Below, piece after piece: positions 7,081-13,000 of a DNA stretch of 13,080 nucleotides (the stretch's first letter is position 1; the number at the start of each line of letters is the position of its first letter). The position numbers were made by a program, and so were the translations under genes. The stretch comes from Candidatus Solibacter sp. (lineage in GTDB: Bacteria; Acidobacteriota; Terriglobia; Bryobacterales; Bryobacteraceae): positions 1 through 13,080 of the forward strand of contig JADGNT010000046.1 of assembly GCA_017883345.1 (NCBI GenBank), written 5' to 3'. A model generated the notes under the pieces. The model made no database searches and was not told where the DNA came from. It saw only the letters and a list, made by a program, of their open reading frames with translations.

Positions 7081-7382
7081 CAGTCTCCGGGCAGTCGTCG
7101 TCCTTTGCGCTCGGCGACTTCATAGTCTAGTTCCTCGGTCGTCATCAGGTGAGTGCCCGACTCAACAATCTGCTGCCGGAGTTCGAACAGTCTTCCTATC
7201 GTCTCGGAAGACATGTGAGGCATCTCGACCGATACAGTGCTAGAGATACCGCTTGGAAATAGCGGAGGCGGGGATGGGTCTATCGCTAAGTCGATGAGGT
7301 TGGATGCAGTAACAGTGTACATAGTTCCGCTCCTTTTTTCCAAGATGCGCCGGACCGCGCTCTCGTCAATCAGAAATGACAT
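7080..7382 (-). CDS. Putative antitoxin partner of PIN protein
   Basis: A 100-residue protein if it starts at 7382. The C-terminal half, SSETIGRLFELRQQIVESGTHLMTTEELDYEVAERKGRR, is helical and charged, of the type seen in small proteins encoded just before PIN toxins. The N-terminal half contains TVTASNLIDLAIDP and a Pro-rich turn. No classical DNA-binding domain is visible. Two starts are plausible. ATG 7382 has AAGGAGG 6 nt upstream and overlaps the Ntn hydrolase gene by 17 nt. ATG 7322 (MYTVTAS..., 80 residues) has AAGGAG 8 nt upstream. I list the longer form. The antitoxin role rests on gene order and the 1-nt overlap with the PIN gene, not on a recognised family. Confidence 0.65.
   Translation of the reverse strand: MSFLIDESAVRRILEKRSGTMYTVTASNLIDLAIDPSPPPLFPSGISSTVSVEMPHMSSETIGRLFELRQQIVESGTHLMTTEELDYEVAERKGRRLPGD
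7331..7336 (-). promoter_or_regulatory. Second Shine-Dalgarno inside the antitoxin-like frame
   Basis: AAGGAG on the minus strand, 8 nt before an in-frame ATG at 7322. It could give a shorter 80-residue product. Confidence 0.5.
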
Positions 7383-8253
7383 GCATAGCCTCCTTATTTA
7401 GAGCCTGATCGTAATAATGTTTGCGGCTGATCCACCTAAACCCCTCGTGTTTCGTGATCGCCGCTATCTCTACCATTCCACCGACCATTTGCGGACCTGG
7501 CGTGAATCTGCTGTACATCACTGCGGAGTGAACCAGGAACCTTGCTAGGTCTATTGCATCCTGAATTGGCATCGGCGCGAAGACGATTGGAGCTTGGAGA
7601 GATGCCAGCGCTGGGCGAAGCGTTTCCGCCACCTGATCTGGCTTCATGGGACCCTGAGGCCCGTGAGTTGTCTGCGCGAGTATTTGGAACAGCAATGGGC
7701 TGTATCCTTGTACTATCCGACTGAGAACCTCCCCCTGGCCTCCCCAACTAATTCCTGAGTCGTGCTTCTTCCGAAGTTCAAGTGGGCTGCCAGCTACCCC
7801 ACTCTTCATCTCTACTGACCATGACTCGCCCAACGGTTCGCCACTGGAATAGCCGCCTAACAGAAAACCCATAGTGACATTCCGACGCACCGCCTGATCC
7901 GACACTTTATCGCATTCGTCACTTAGGAAGCGAGCTAGAATCTCAGATACCTGCTTGATCGTATAATGGTCTGGGTCGAACTCCCACTCACGACTTGTAA
8001 GCCTGACACGGAAATCCTTAAGGAGGGTAGAAATAGAAGCGTTTCCGATGCTTCCAGAGCCGAATGTTATACAGCCAAGCGGGCGCCCCTTGTACAGATT
8101 GAAGATTTTATTCGCGTTATCATAAACGTTGAGTACGCCTACAACCTGACGAGATCCCGGCTGGGGAGCAGTACCCCCAAGCGTTAGCGTGGAGGCGCTA
8201 TCCGCGGCAAGGACAACACCGTCATGGACGCCTATGATAACTGCTATACTCAT
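7366..8253 (-). CDS. Proteasome-like Ntn hydrolase (HslV/Anbu/beta-subunit relative)
   Basis: A 295-residue protein starting MSIAVIIGVHDGVVLAADSAS. Removing the Met leaves Ser1, and Asp falls at position 17 (LAAD17S), the same spacing as Thr1 and Asp17 in HslV, Anbu and proteasome beta subunits. NANKIFNL, with Lys at about 48, fits the catalytic Lys33 after an insertion of about 15 residues. It is followed by GCITFGSGSIGNAS, the usual strand and GxGS turn. The protein is longer than HslV (about 175 residues) and Anbu (about 240), with an added C-terminal region (FAPMPIQDAIDLARFL, QMVGGMVEIAAITKHEGFRW). Assembly into a ring protease is inferred, and no AAA+ unfoldase is encoded in the window. 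It starts 21 nt after the transposase stop and its end overlaps the antitoxin-like gene. Some relatives may be inactive; Ser as nucleophile is unusual. Confidence 0.75.
   Translation of the reverse strand: MSIAVIIGVHDGVVLAADSASTLTLGGTAPQPGSRQVVGVLNVYDNANKIFNLYKGRPLGCITFGSGSIGNASISTLLKDFRVRLTSREWEFDPDHYTIKQVSEILARFLSDECDKVSDQAVRRNVTMGFLLGGYSSGEPLGESWSVEMKSGVAGSPLELRKKHDSGISWGGQGEVLSRIVQGYSPLLFQILAQTTHGPQGPMKPDQVAETLRPALASLQAPIVFAPMPIQDAIDLARFLVHSAVMYSRFTPGPQMVGGMVEIAAITKHEGFRWISRKHYYDQALNKEAMHVISD
7389..7395 (-). promoter_or_regulatory. Strong Shine-Dalgarno for antitoxin-like gene
   Basis: AAGGAGG on the minus strand, inside the end of the Ntn hydrolase gene and 6 nt before ATG 7382. It supports the overlapping start chosen for the downstream gene. 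Confidence 0.6.
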
Positions 8254-8274
8254 CGTGACCGCCTTCCCCTTCCC

Positions 8275-9234
8275 TCACGCCCACGGTTGACCCAAGGTCC
8301 ACTCGGGCTGATCCTTGCCTGTCAACTGATCGAACGTCAGCCGCTTTCCAACGATCTGGCGCACGGCTAAATCGAAGCGATCCTTATCCGTAAACCCGTT
8401 CCGGTTATTATAGCGGAATGCCTGCTCGTCCAAGTACCCGAAGAGGTGGAACGGCTCTACGCTCACGTACGTCCCATTGATACCACGTTTCAGGAGGCTC
8501 CAGAAGTTCTCCAGCCCATTGGTGTGGACTTCTCCGCGCACGTACTCTACAGCGTGGTCCACTACTTCGTGCTGGAACTCGTCAAGCCCATCGTAGGATT
8601 TCAAGGCATCCGTGAAGAGAGCGGAGCCGGCAAGTACATGCTCGCGGAGCTCACTCTGGAGCGTCTTCTTCTTGGTATTTTCTACGACCTTCGTCCGAAC
8701 TTTTCCGCCGCGTTCCAGAATTCCGAGAACGGCGGTCTTGTCTTTGCCGCCAGTGCCGGTTATTCTCTTCGCGCGTTTCGATGCGTGCATGTTGCGCGCC
8801 TTCCCGCCGGTGAAGGTTTCGTCGGCTTCCACCTGTCCAGACAGCTTGTTGCCCGGCCCCATGCCGAGGGAAAACCGAATCCGGTGATCCATGAACCACG
8901 CGGTCTTTTGGGTGATGTTCAGCGCCCGCGCCACTTCGCAACTGCTGACGCCGTTCTTACAATTGGAAACCAGCCACGTGGCAGTGAGCCACTTGTCCAG
9001 GCCAAGCGGAGAATCCTCGTAGATCGTCCCGGTTTTGAGGGAAAATTGCCGTTGAGAATGCCTGTTCCGGCACTGCCAGCGGTTCTGGTTCGCTAGGAAG
9101 ATGACATCGGCGCATCCGCACGTCGGGCAGGTGACGCCGTCCGGCCAACGTCGCGCTACAACGTAGTCCCGGCAATTGTAGGAATCGGCGAAGTATACGA
9201 TGGCTTCCTGAAGGCTGGTTGGTTCTCGTTCCAT
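8275..9234 (-). CDS. IS1595-family (ISXO2-like) DDE transposase
   Basis: A 319-residue cut-and-paste transposase. An N-terminal zinc ribbon is seen at 36-59 (CPTCG...WQCRNRH, ligands C36, C39, C55 and probably H59), then QFSLKTGTIYEDSPLGLDKWL and a helix-turn-helix region (CEVARALNITQKTAWFMDHRIR, 99-120). Catalytic residues are D138 in VEADETFTGGK, D209 in FTDALKSYDGL and E242 in VHTNGLENFWSLLKRGINGTY, followed by the family's FGYLDEQAFRYNNR. Full length with no frameshift, so probably functional. It is read from a promoter whose -35 lies in the right terminal repeat, with the ATG 6 nt after the -10, so it probably has a leaderless mRNA. The cargo genes follow on the same strand 21 nt downstream. 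Confidence 0.95.
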   Translation of the reverse strand: MEREPTSLQEAIVYFADSYNCRDYVVARRWPDGVTCPTCGCADVIFLANQNRWQCRNRHSQRQFSLKTGTIYEDSPLGLDKWLTATWLVSNCKNGVSSCEVARALNITQKTAWFMDHRIRFSLGMGPGNKLSGQVEADETFTGGKARNMHASKRAKRITGTGGKDKTAVLGILERGGKVRTKVVENTKKKTLQSELREHVLAGSALFTDALKSYDGLDEFQHEVVDHAVEYVRGEVHTNGLENFWSLLKRGINGTYVSVEPFHLFGYLDEQAFRYNNRNGFTDKDRFDLAVRQIVGKRLTFDQLTGKDQPEWTLGQPWA

Positions 9235-9240
9235 ACTTTT

Positions 9241-9269
9241 ATTATGAACGATCTAGCCCGCTTAGTCAA
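9241..9269 (-). promoter_or_regulatory. Inward promoter built into right inverted repeat, drives transposase
   Basis: On the minus strand TTGACT (9269-9264), a 17-nt spacer, CATAAT (9246-9241), then 6 nt (AAAAGT) and the transposase ATG. The spacing is close to ideal for a sigma70-type promoter and predicts a transcript that begins at the start codon. Confidence 0.75.
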
Positions 9270-9282
9270 GTAAATAATTGCC
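9259..9282 (-). repeat. Right terminal inverted repeat
   Basis: On the minus strand it begins GGCAATTATTTAC and ends TTGACTAAGCG, matching the left repeat at 22 of 24 positions. It includes the -35 box of the transposase promoter. Confidence 0.9.
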
Positions 9283-9290
9283 CCAACTTG
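9283..9290. repeat. Target-site duplication, right copy
   Basis: CCAACTTG directly outside the right inverted repeat, 7 of 8 matching the left copy CCAATTTG at 5746-5753. Confidence 0.75.
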
Positions 9291-9545
9291 GGGTGAAATG
9301 GTTTGGGGTGAGGGACTTAGGGACGAGGGATCCGCGGGTTCGACGATTGGGGCGGGGGCGGCAGCGGCTTCGGCCTTGAGTTTTTCGAGGGCTTGGAGAG
9401 CGCGGTGGATGGCGCGGCGGGTGGCATCGACGCGGTACTGGAGTTTGGAGAAATAGGTCGGGTTGCAGGACGCGGAATGCCCGAGGGGGTACTTCTCCTG
9501 GTCGCGGAAGGAGTGCTCGTTCTGGCGGGCAGTCACCGGCAACAC
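9283..9545 (-). pseudogene. N-terminal fragment of gene interrupted by the mobile element
   Basis: The minus-strand frame from GTG 9545 reads (V)LPVTARQNEHSFRDQEKYPLGHSASCNPTYFSKLQYRVDATRRAIHRALQALEKLKAEAAAAPAP... and reaches the element in the middle of a codon. It has an amphipathic helix (VDATRRAIHRALQALEKLKAE) followed by a Pro/Ser linker. Joined to 5745-5589 it gives 139 residues. The start is uncertain: GTG 9545, TTG 9542 or GTG 9533 are possible, there is no clear ribosome-binding site, and an in-frame TAA lies at 9564-9566. The family is not recognised with confidence; it looks like an acidobacterial hypothetical protein. In the present state translation would continue into the element and fuse foreign residues. 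Confidence 0.7.
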
Positions 9546-9619
9546 AGGTTGACGGTCAGAGGTTTACCAATGCGCATCTTGTGCGAAAAGGTACATTTGA
9601 GCTATTCTCGGTATTACTT

Positions 9620-10741
9620 GTGATTTCCAGACGTTCCATTCTGCAGGGCGCGGCAGTCGCCCTCGGTGCGCCGATGATTAATCGCGGCCGCTTCTCCCTC
9701 TTCGCCCAAAGCGACGCGGAGTATTCGGCCCTCACCGTGGATCTGGTTCGTGGTTCCACGGTGATCGACATGTTGGGCTTGCTGACATTGGACTTCCCGA
9801 AATTGTCGGCCTGGCAAATCGAGCCAAGCCGTTTCCAGCCAGCCGACTTTCAAAGGTTGAAGGACTCGGGAATTACGATTTTCCATCCCGCCGTGGGGTA
9901 TATCACGGGCGACATCTGCACAGATTCATTGAGGGACGTCACCCAATGGAACACATTTATCGCCGCGCACGCGCGCCAGTTCCTACGGGTGGACGGCCCC
10001 GCCGATCTCGAACGGGTCAAGGCGCAAGGCAAGATCGGCATCGTGATCGGTCAGCAGAACTCCGCGCACTTTCGATGTGTCGAGGATGTGGATCGTTTTC
10101 ACGGCCTGGGCCAACGGGTTTCTCAGCTCACCTATTGCCGCAACCGGATCGGCGGCGGATCGTCCGATCCGCGAGATGAGGGATTGACCGCATATGGAGC
10201 ACGGATCGTCCAGCGCATGAACCAGGTAGGCATGGCTGTCGACATTTCACATTGCGGCGACCGGACCACGTTGGACGCCATTGAAGCCTCTCGAAAGCCG
10301 GTGCTGGTCACGCACTCCAATTGCCGCGCGCTGGTTTCCAACAGCCGCCGGTGCAAGACGGATGAAGCAATCCGGCGAGTGGCGGCCAGGGGCGGCGTGA
10401 TGGGTGTCACTATGGTCCGATTCTTTGTCCGGGCCGCGGGGCCGGCCACTATCGAGGATGTGCTGGATCATATTGACCACGTGGCCAAACTGGCCGGAGT
10501 CGAGCATGCCGGCGTTGGAAGCGACGTCGATCTGGATGGAAGGGATATCCGGGTTCATCCCAAAAGGAAAAGCGACCTGGACGGAATCGATTATGCAAAG
10601 AAGGTTTACGATCTGACCGAAGGTTTGGTCCGGCGGCACTACTCCAGCCGGAACATCGAGCTCATTCTCGGCCGGAACTTCCAGCGTGCACTATGCGAGA
10701 TTTGGGCCGTCCAGCCTGAAGCGCATCGGCATATCTCATAA
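9620..10741 (+). CDS. Tat-exported M19 (membrane dipeptidase)-like protein
   Basis: A 373-residue protein of the M19/renal dipeptidase TIM-barrel family. The start is taken as GTG 9620, which puts the twin-arginine signal ISRRSILQGAAVALGAPM at the N-terminus; a longer frame from GTG 9581 would bury it. Metal-site residues kept are His211 (VDISHCGDRT), His232 (VLVTHSNCRAL) and Asp302 (GVGSDVDLDG). The N-terminal HxD pair is replaced (TVIDMLGLLTLD, about 48-58), and the bridging Glu appears as Gln (GIVIGQQNSAHF). Half of the usual di-zinc ligands are therefore missing, and normal dipeptidase activity is doubtful. The family normally cuts D- or L-dipeptides outside the cytoplasm. It stands alone, diverging from the interrupted gene and converging with the DruA-like gene. 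A possible -10 (TATTCT, 9603-9608) is close to the start codon. Confidence 0.82.
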   Translation: MISRRSILQGAAVALGAPMINRGRFSLFAQSDAEYSALTVDLVRGSTVIDMLGLLTLDFPKLSAWQIEPSRFQPADFQRLKDSGITIFHPAVGYITGDICTDSLRDVTQWNTFIAAHARQFLRVDGPADLERVKAQGKIGIVIGQQNSAHFRCVEDVDRFHGLGQRVSQLTYCRNRIGGGSSDPRDEGLTAYGARIVQRMNQVGMAVDISHCGDRTTLDAIEASRKPVLVTHSNCRALVSNSRRCKTDEAIRRVAARGGVMGVTMVRFFVRAAGPATIEDVLDHIDHVAKLAGVEHAGVGSDVDLDGRDIRVHPKRKSDLDGIDYAKKVYDLTEGLVRRHYSSRNIELILGRNFQRALCEIWAVQPEAHRHIS

Positions 10742-10824
10742 ACACGGCGGGGGCTTTTGTGGCCACGATGCGGTCCAGTTCGTGGTACCCTCGCCGCATG
10801 AGAAACCTTAACGGCGGGGCGGAG

Positions 10825-11847
10825 TCAATTGGTGGGGAGGAAAGGTCTTGTTTTGGCGGAGCGGAAGTGCTCCAACACGGATGCGCTGGCGGCGTTGGGC
10901 ACGGGCGGCAGCGATTCCGGCAGCGATGCGGGCGGTGCCGATTCTGGCGGATTGGTTTCCGGGGTGGGATCGGCGCACAGACGTTGCCGGGCGTGGCGGA
11001 CCAGTGGATAGACGTAGATGTCTTTGACGGCTTGCCCGTCGAGTTTGTGCTCGCGGTCCATGCGGCCGCGCCCGGCGGTCTGTCCCAGGCAGATCCAGTT
11101 GGCGGCGCGGTAGCAGGTTCCGCGGAAGCGGTTGGTGTCCACGAGGGTTTCCATGAGCAGCGGAGCGTGGCCATAGGCGGTCCGCCAATCGAGCGGCATT
11201 TTCCGCGCGCTGAGCGCCAGAATCTTGCTGGCCAGCCCTTTGACTCGCACCCACGGCAGGATCAGAAACCGTCCGTTGTTGACGATCGCTTGCAGGTTGC
11301 GTTTGCGCTGCTCGTCGCTCCACCCAATCCACGCGTCTCGCGCCTGCATCTTCCAAGCGGGCGAGGTCCACAGCAGGCAGGCGAGTTCCCGATCGCGATT
11401 GCGCACCCAGTAGCGCAAGTTCGCGCCGAACGGCACGCGGCATCCCAGGTAGTGATGACGTTCCATGTGCTCGCGCCACAACCGGCTGTCGGCCGTGCCT
11501 TCGACCAGGGCCAACTCCAGCGGTTCGCATTCCCGTGCCGCGCACTCGACCAGGTCAGGCTCGAGGGATGGCTGGGATATATCCACGCGCTGCGGTCCCT
11601 TGGTTTTTGTCTTGCGGATGGCCGGCAGCGTCAACATTCCCTCGGCTTGGAGGCGCTCCAAGAGTTGCCGGCACTCGATACTCTTCAGTCTGCCGTTGGG
11701 CCGCTTCCATTCCAGCAACTCGCAAACCGTCGATGCGATCTCGGCCACCGCCAGAGTGGCATAGTCCTGCGTCACCACGCGCATCAGCTCTACCTCTTGC
11801 GCTGTAAACGTACGCCCGCAAAATGTCACTGGAATGAGGATACTCAT
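10825..11847 (-). CDS. DUF4338 / DruA-like protein
   Basis: A 340-residue protein matching the DUF4338 pattern. It has HHYLGCRVPFGANLRYWV (131-148), RDAWIGW (170-176), IVNNGRFLILPWVRVKGLASKIL (188-210) and DWRTAYGHAPLLMETLVDTNRFRGTCYRAANW (220-251). LGQTAGRGRMDRE (254-266) and DIYVYPL (276-282) follow. DUF4338 proteins are annotated as DruA of the Druantia anti-phage system, and many are found alone in genomes. The N-terminal 100 residues look like a helical winged-helix-type region (VCELLEWKRPNGRLKSIECRQLLERLQAEG), and the C-terminal 50 are Pro/Ser-rich. No druE helicase or other Druantia gene is within the window, so a defence role is unproven. The ATG at 11847 lacks a clear ribosome-binding site. 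The gene is flanked by short gene-poor stretches. Confidence 0.82.
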   Translation of the reverse strand: MSILIPVTFCGRTFTAQEVELMRVVTQDYATLAVAEIASTVCELLEWKRPNGRLKSIECRQLLERLQAEGMLTLPAIRKTKTKGPQRVDISQPSLEPDLVECAARECEPLELALVEGTADSRLWREHMERHHYLGCRVPFGANLRYWVRNRDRELACLLWTSPAWKMQARDAWIGWSDEQRKRNLQAIVNNGRFLILPWVRVKGLASKILALSARKMPLDWRTAYGHAPLLMETLVDTNRFRGTCYRAANWICLGQTAGRGRMDREHKLDGQAVKDIYVYPLVRHARQRLCADPTPETNPPESAPPASLPESLPPVPNAASASVLEHFRSAKTRPFLPTN

Positions 11848-12116
11848 GGGAACTGAACGGCCCTTAAGCCAAACCGAAGGTGGGTCGACTTTCTACCGAT
11901 TGTAGCAAGCCCGGCAAGGCAGAAACATCAGCCAAACTTCCGGATTGACGCGGCGGACTGGAGAACGAGCGGGAGCGGTGTCGCGCACAGAGCGCAAAAA
12001 AGACGTCCGAGCTGCGCTCGGATGCACCAGGCGGGGCCTTATGCCACGTCGCCGAAACTGGCCCAGAGGGCACCCCGTAGGCAAGAATGGCTGCCCCACT
12101 CGGGCATGCAGCGGCC
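11848..12116. other. Intergenic stretch without a supported gene
   Basis: About 270 bp between the DruA-like gene and the lysine-rich small gene. Apart from the terminator at 11996-12022 I see no supported gene or repeat. Short frames exist on both strands but lack ribosome-binding sites and recognisable sequence. Confidence 0.5.
11996..12022 (-). terminator. Intrinsic terminator for the small minus-strand genes
   Basis: On the minus strand TCCGAGC-GCA-GCTCGGA (12022-12006) is a 7-bp GC-rich stem with a 3-nt loop, followed after CGTC by TTTTTT (12001-11996). It lies about 95 nt after the stop of the lysine-rich gene and would end that transcript before the DruA-like gene. Confidence 0.75.
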
Positions 12117-12305
12117 CTACTGGCGGGAAGCTGCCAAAGCCGCCTTCTGTTGGGCCTTCTTTTGCTTGCGGGGCAAGCGCGACTTGCCACTCTTGGCGAG
12201 CTTGGGTATTTTGACCGATCTGGGGGCGGTTGGCGGTTTGACAACTACCGCTTCGGGGGCGCTGACCGCTGCGCTATCTTCTTTTTTCTTTTTCTTGTCT
12301 GCCAT
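12117..12305 (-). CDS. Small Lys/Ala-rich protein
   Basis: A 62-residue protein, MADKKKKKEDSAAVSAPEAVVVKPPTAPRSVKIPKLAKSGKSRLPRKQKKAQQKAALAASRQ. Very basic and probably disordered, with an Ala/Pro/Val middle and a helical KSRLPRKQKKAQQKAA end. It may bind nucleic acid or the ribosome, but there is no known domain. The ATG at 12305 has AGAGGA 5 nt upstream, which supports translation. An intrinsic terminator follows downstream. It lies 92 bp after the stop of the next small gene on the same strand and could share its transcript. Confidence 0.7.
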   Translation of the reverse strand: MADKKKKKEDSAAVSAPEAVVVKPPTAPRSVKIPKLAKSGKSRLPRKQKKAQQKAALAASRQ

Positions 12306-12397
12306 AGATATCCTCTAAGAGCCGAAACCTCGCGCCGACCGGACACGAGGAGTCAGATGCCGCCGCGCGCTACTTGCGCGTGGCCGGACGGCCGCAA

Positions 12398-12640
12398 TTA
12401 TGCGGCAACGATTTGATTCTTCTCGGTTGGGGCAGAAGTGGCCGGCGGAAAGTGCCGATGGAGGTAGTTCTGAATCTGTACTTTCTGGCTGGCCAGAACG
12501 ACCCGTCCCCACCGGATATCACCGGTACGCACGTCGTATACACCCACAACATAGGAGTTCGTTGTCAGCACAGAAATCGGCCCATCCGGCTTATTTCGCA
12601 AACAGTAGTACGACTCGTTAATGGTTTGGGGACCCGGCAT
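12398..12640 (-). CDS. Small hypothetical protein with likely leaderless mRNA
   Basis: An 80-residue protein, MPGPQTINESYYCLRNKPDGPISVLTTNSYVVGVYDVRTGDIRWGRVVLASQKVQIQNYLHRHFPP..., not recognised as a known family. The middle alternates hydrophobic and polar residues like beta strands (SVLTTNSYVVGVYDVRTGDIRWGRVVLA), with a helical SQKVQIQNYLHRHF after it. ATG 12640 is chosen because a perfect TATAAT lies 6 nt upstream and would lie upstream of the transcript. The in-frame ATG at 12670 lies upstream of that -10, so it is unlikely. There is no Shine-Dalgarno sequence. Confidence 0.65.
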   Translation of the reverse strand: MPGPQTINESYYCLRNKPDGPISVLTTNSYVVGVYDVRTGDIRWGRVVLASQKVQIQNYLHRHFPPATSAPTEKNQIVAA

Positions 12641-12646
12641 TTGACT

Positions 12647-12652
12647 ATTATA
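12647..12652 (-). promoter_or_regulatory. -10 box of small hypothetical gene
   Basis: Perfect TATAAT on the minus strand, 6 nt before ATG 12640. The region 17 nt upstream has only a weak -35 (TCACTT-like). Confidence 0.55.
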
Positions 12653-12750
12653 GCGTGAATTAGGCACCAAGTGAGAGGGGTGCCCTGGGCCGGGTGCTTA
12701 AACGTTTTGGGGCACACGACGAAGACGGGGCGGATCCTGCCAGGGAAACC

Positions 12751-12804
12751 GGGGACAGACAGCGAATTTCCGGCAAACTGCGCCGGAAATTCATGTCAGT
12801 CCCC
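12751..12804. repeat. 54-bp palindromic REP-like repeat, copy 2
   Basis: GGGGACAGAC...GTCAGTCCCC with inner arms GAATTTCCGGC and GCCGGAAATTC. It differs from copy 1 (608-661) at three positions. It is in an intergenic region with no gene on either side within 100 bp. Confidence 0.85.
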
Positions 12805-12884
12805 GGTTTTCGGCGTATTCCTGGCCCGCTTTCCCGAAAACGGTTAAGCAACCGGGGGACGAAGGGGGGACGGCGGAGAGGGAT

Positions 12885-12903
12885 GACCGGCCCGAGGCCG
12901 GTC
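12885..12903. repeat. GC-rich perfect hairpin
   Basis: GACCGGCC-CGA-GGCCGGTC, an 8-bp perfect stem with a 3-nt loop. No T-run follows on either strand, so it is not an obvious terminator. It may be another dispersed palindrome. Confidence 0.55.
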
Positions 12904-13000
12904 CCACTCAACCCCGTTAAATGGCAGGCCGATGCCCGATTCGCTTATTCAGGTCTGTTTTGCTTGAACTTACGGCGGATTCGGGTGAAACTGGACTAAA

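Larger units (their letters stand above)
5754..9282 (-). mobile_element. IS1595-family (ISXO2-like) element with six cargo genes
   Basis: A 3,529-bp unit bounded by 24-bp inverted repeats that begin GGCAATTAT at both ends and match at 22 of 24 positions. It is flanked by an 8-bp direct repeat with one mismatch. The IS1595 family is known for DDE transposases of the ISXO2 type, ends starting GG, 8-bp duplications and, in some groups, passenger genes. Inside, minus strand: transposase, Ntn hydrolase, antitoxin-like, PIN, small basic protein, YjzC-like protein. Plus strand: one unknown protein from the left end. The interior is visibly more AT-rich than the host flanks, in agreement with transfer. 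Insertion into a gene whose frame is restored on removal gives independent support for the ends. Confidence 0.88.
12641..13000. other. Intergenic region between divergent genes
   Basis: This 360-bp stretch holds the -10 box of the minus-strand gene, the palindromic repeat at 12751-12804 and a GC-rich hairpin at 12885-12903. I see no convincing gene: the plus-strand frame through it runs across the repeat and is very Arg-rich. A promoter for the gene at 13001 must lie here, but I cannot place it. Confidence 0.5.

Noticed and set aside
8275..9290. A simple IS holding only the transposase
   Set aside because: No sequence matching the right terminal repeat is seen near 8250-8280, while a 22/24 match with a target duplication is found at 5754, beyond the cargo genes.
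10763..10785. CCACGA...TCGTGG inverted repeat between the M19 and DruA-like genes as a bidirectional terminator
   Set aside because: The stem is only 6 bp with an 11-nt loop and no T-run follows on either strand.
10759..11856. Long plus-strand frame (365 codons)
   Set aside because: It is antisense to the DUF4338 gene, which has clear family motifs; the plus-strand translation has none.
11893..12099. Minus-strand 68-codon frame between the DruA-like gene and the small basic gene
   Set aside because: It crosses the intrinsic terminator at 11996-12022 and has no good start context or known motif.
12694..12999. Plus-strand 101-codon frame
   Set aside because: It runs through the palindromic repeat and is Arg-rich with no recognisable sequence or ribosome-binding site.
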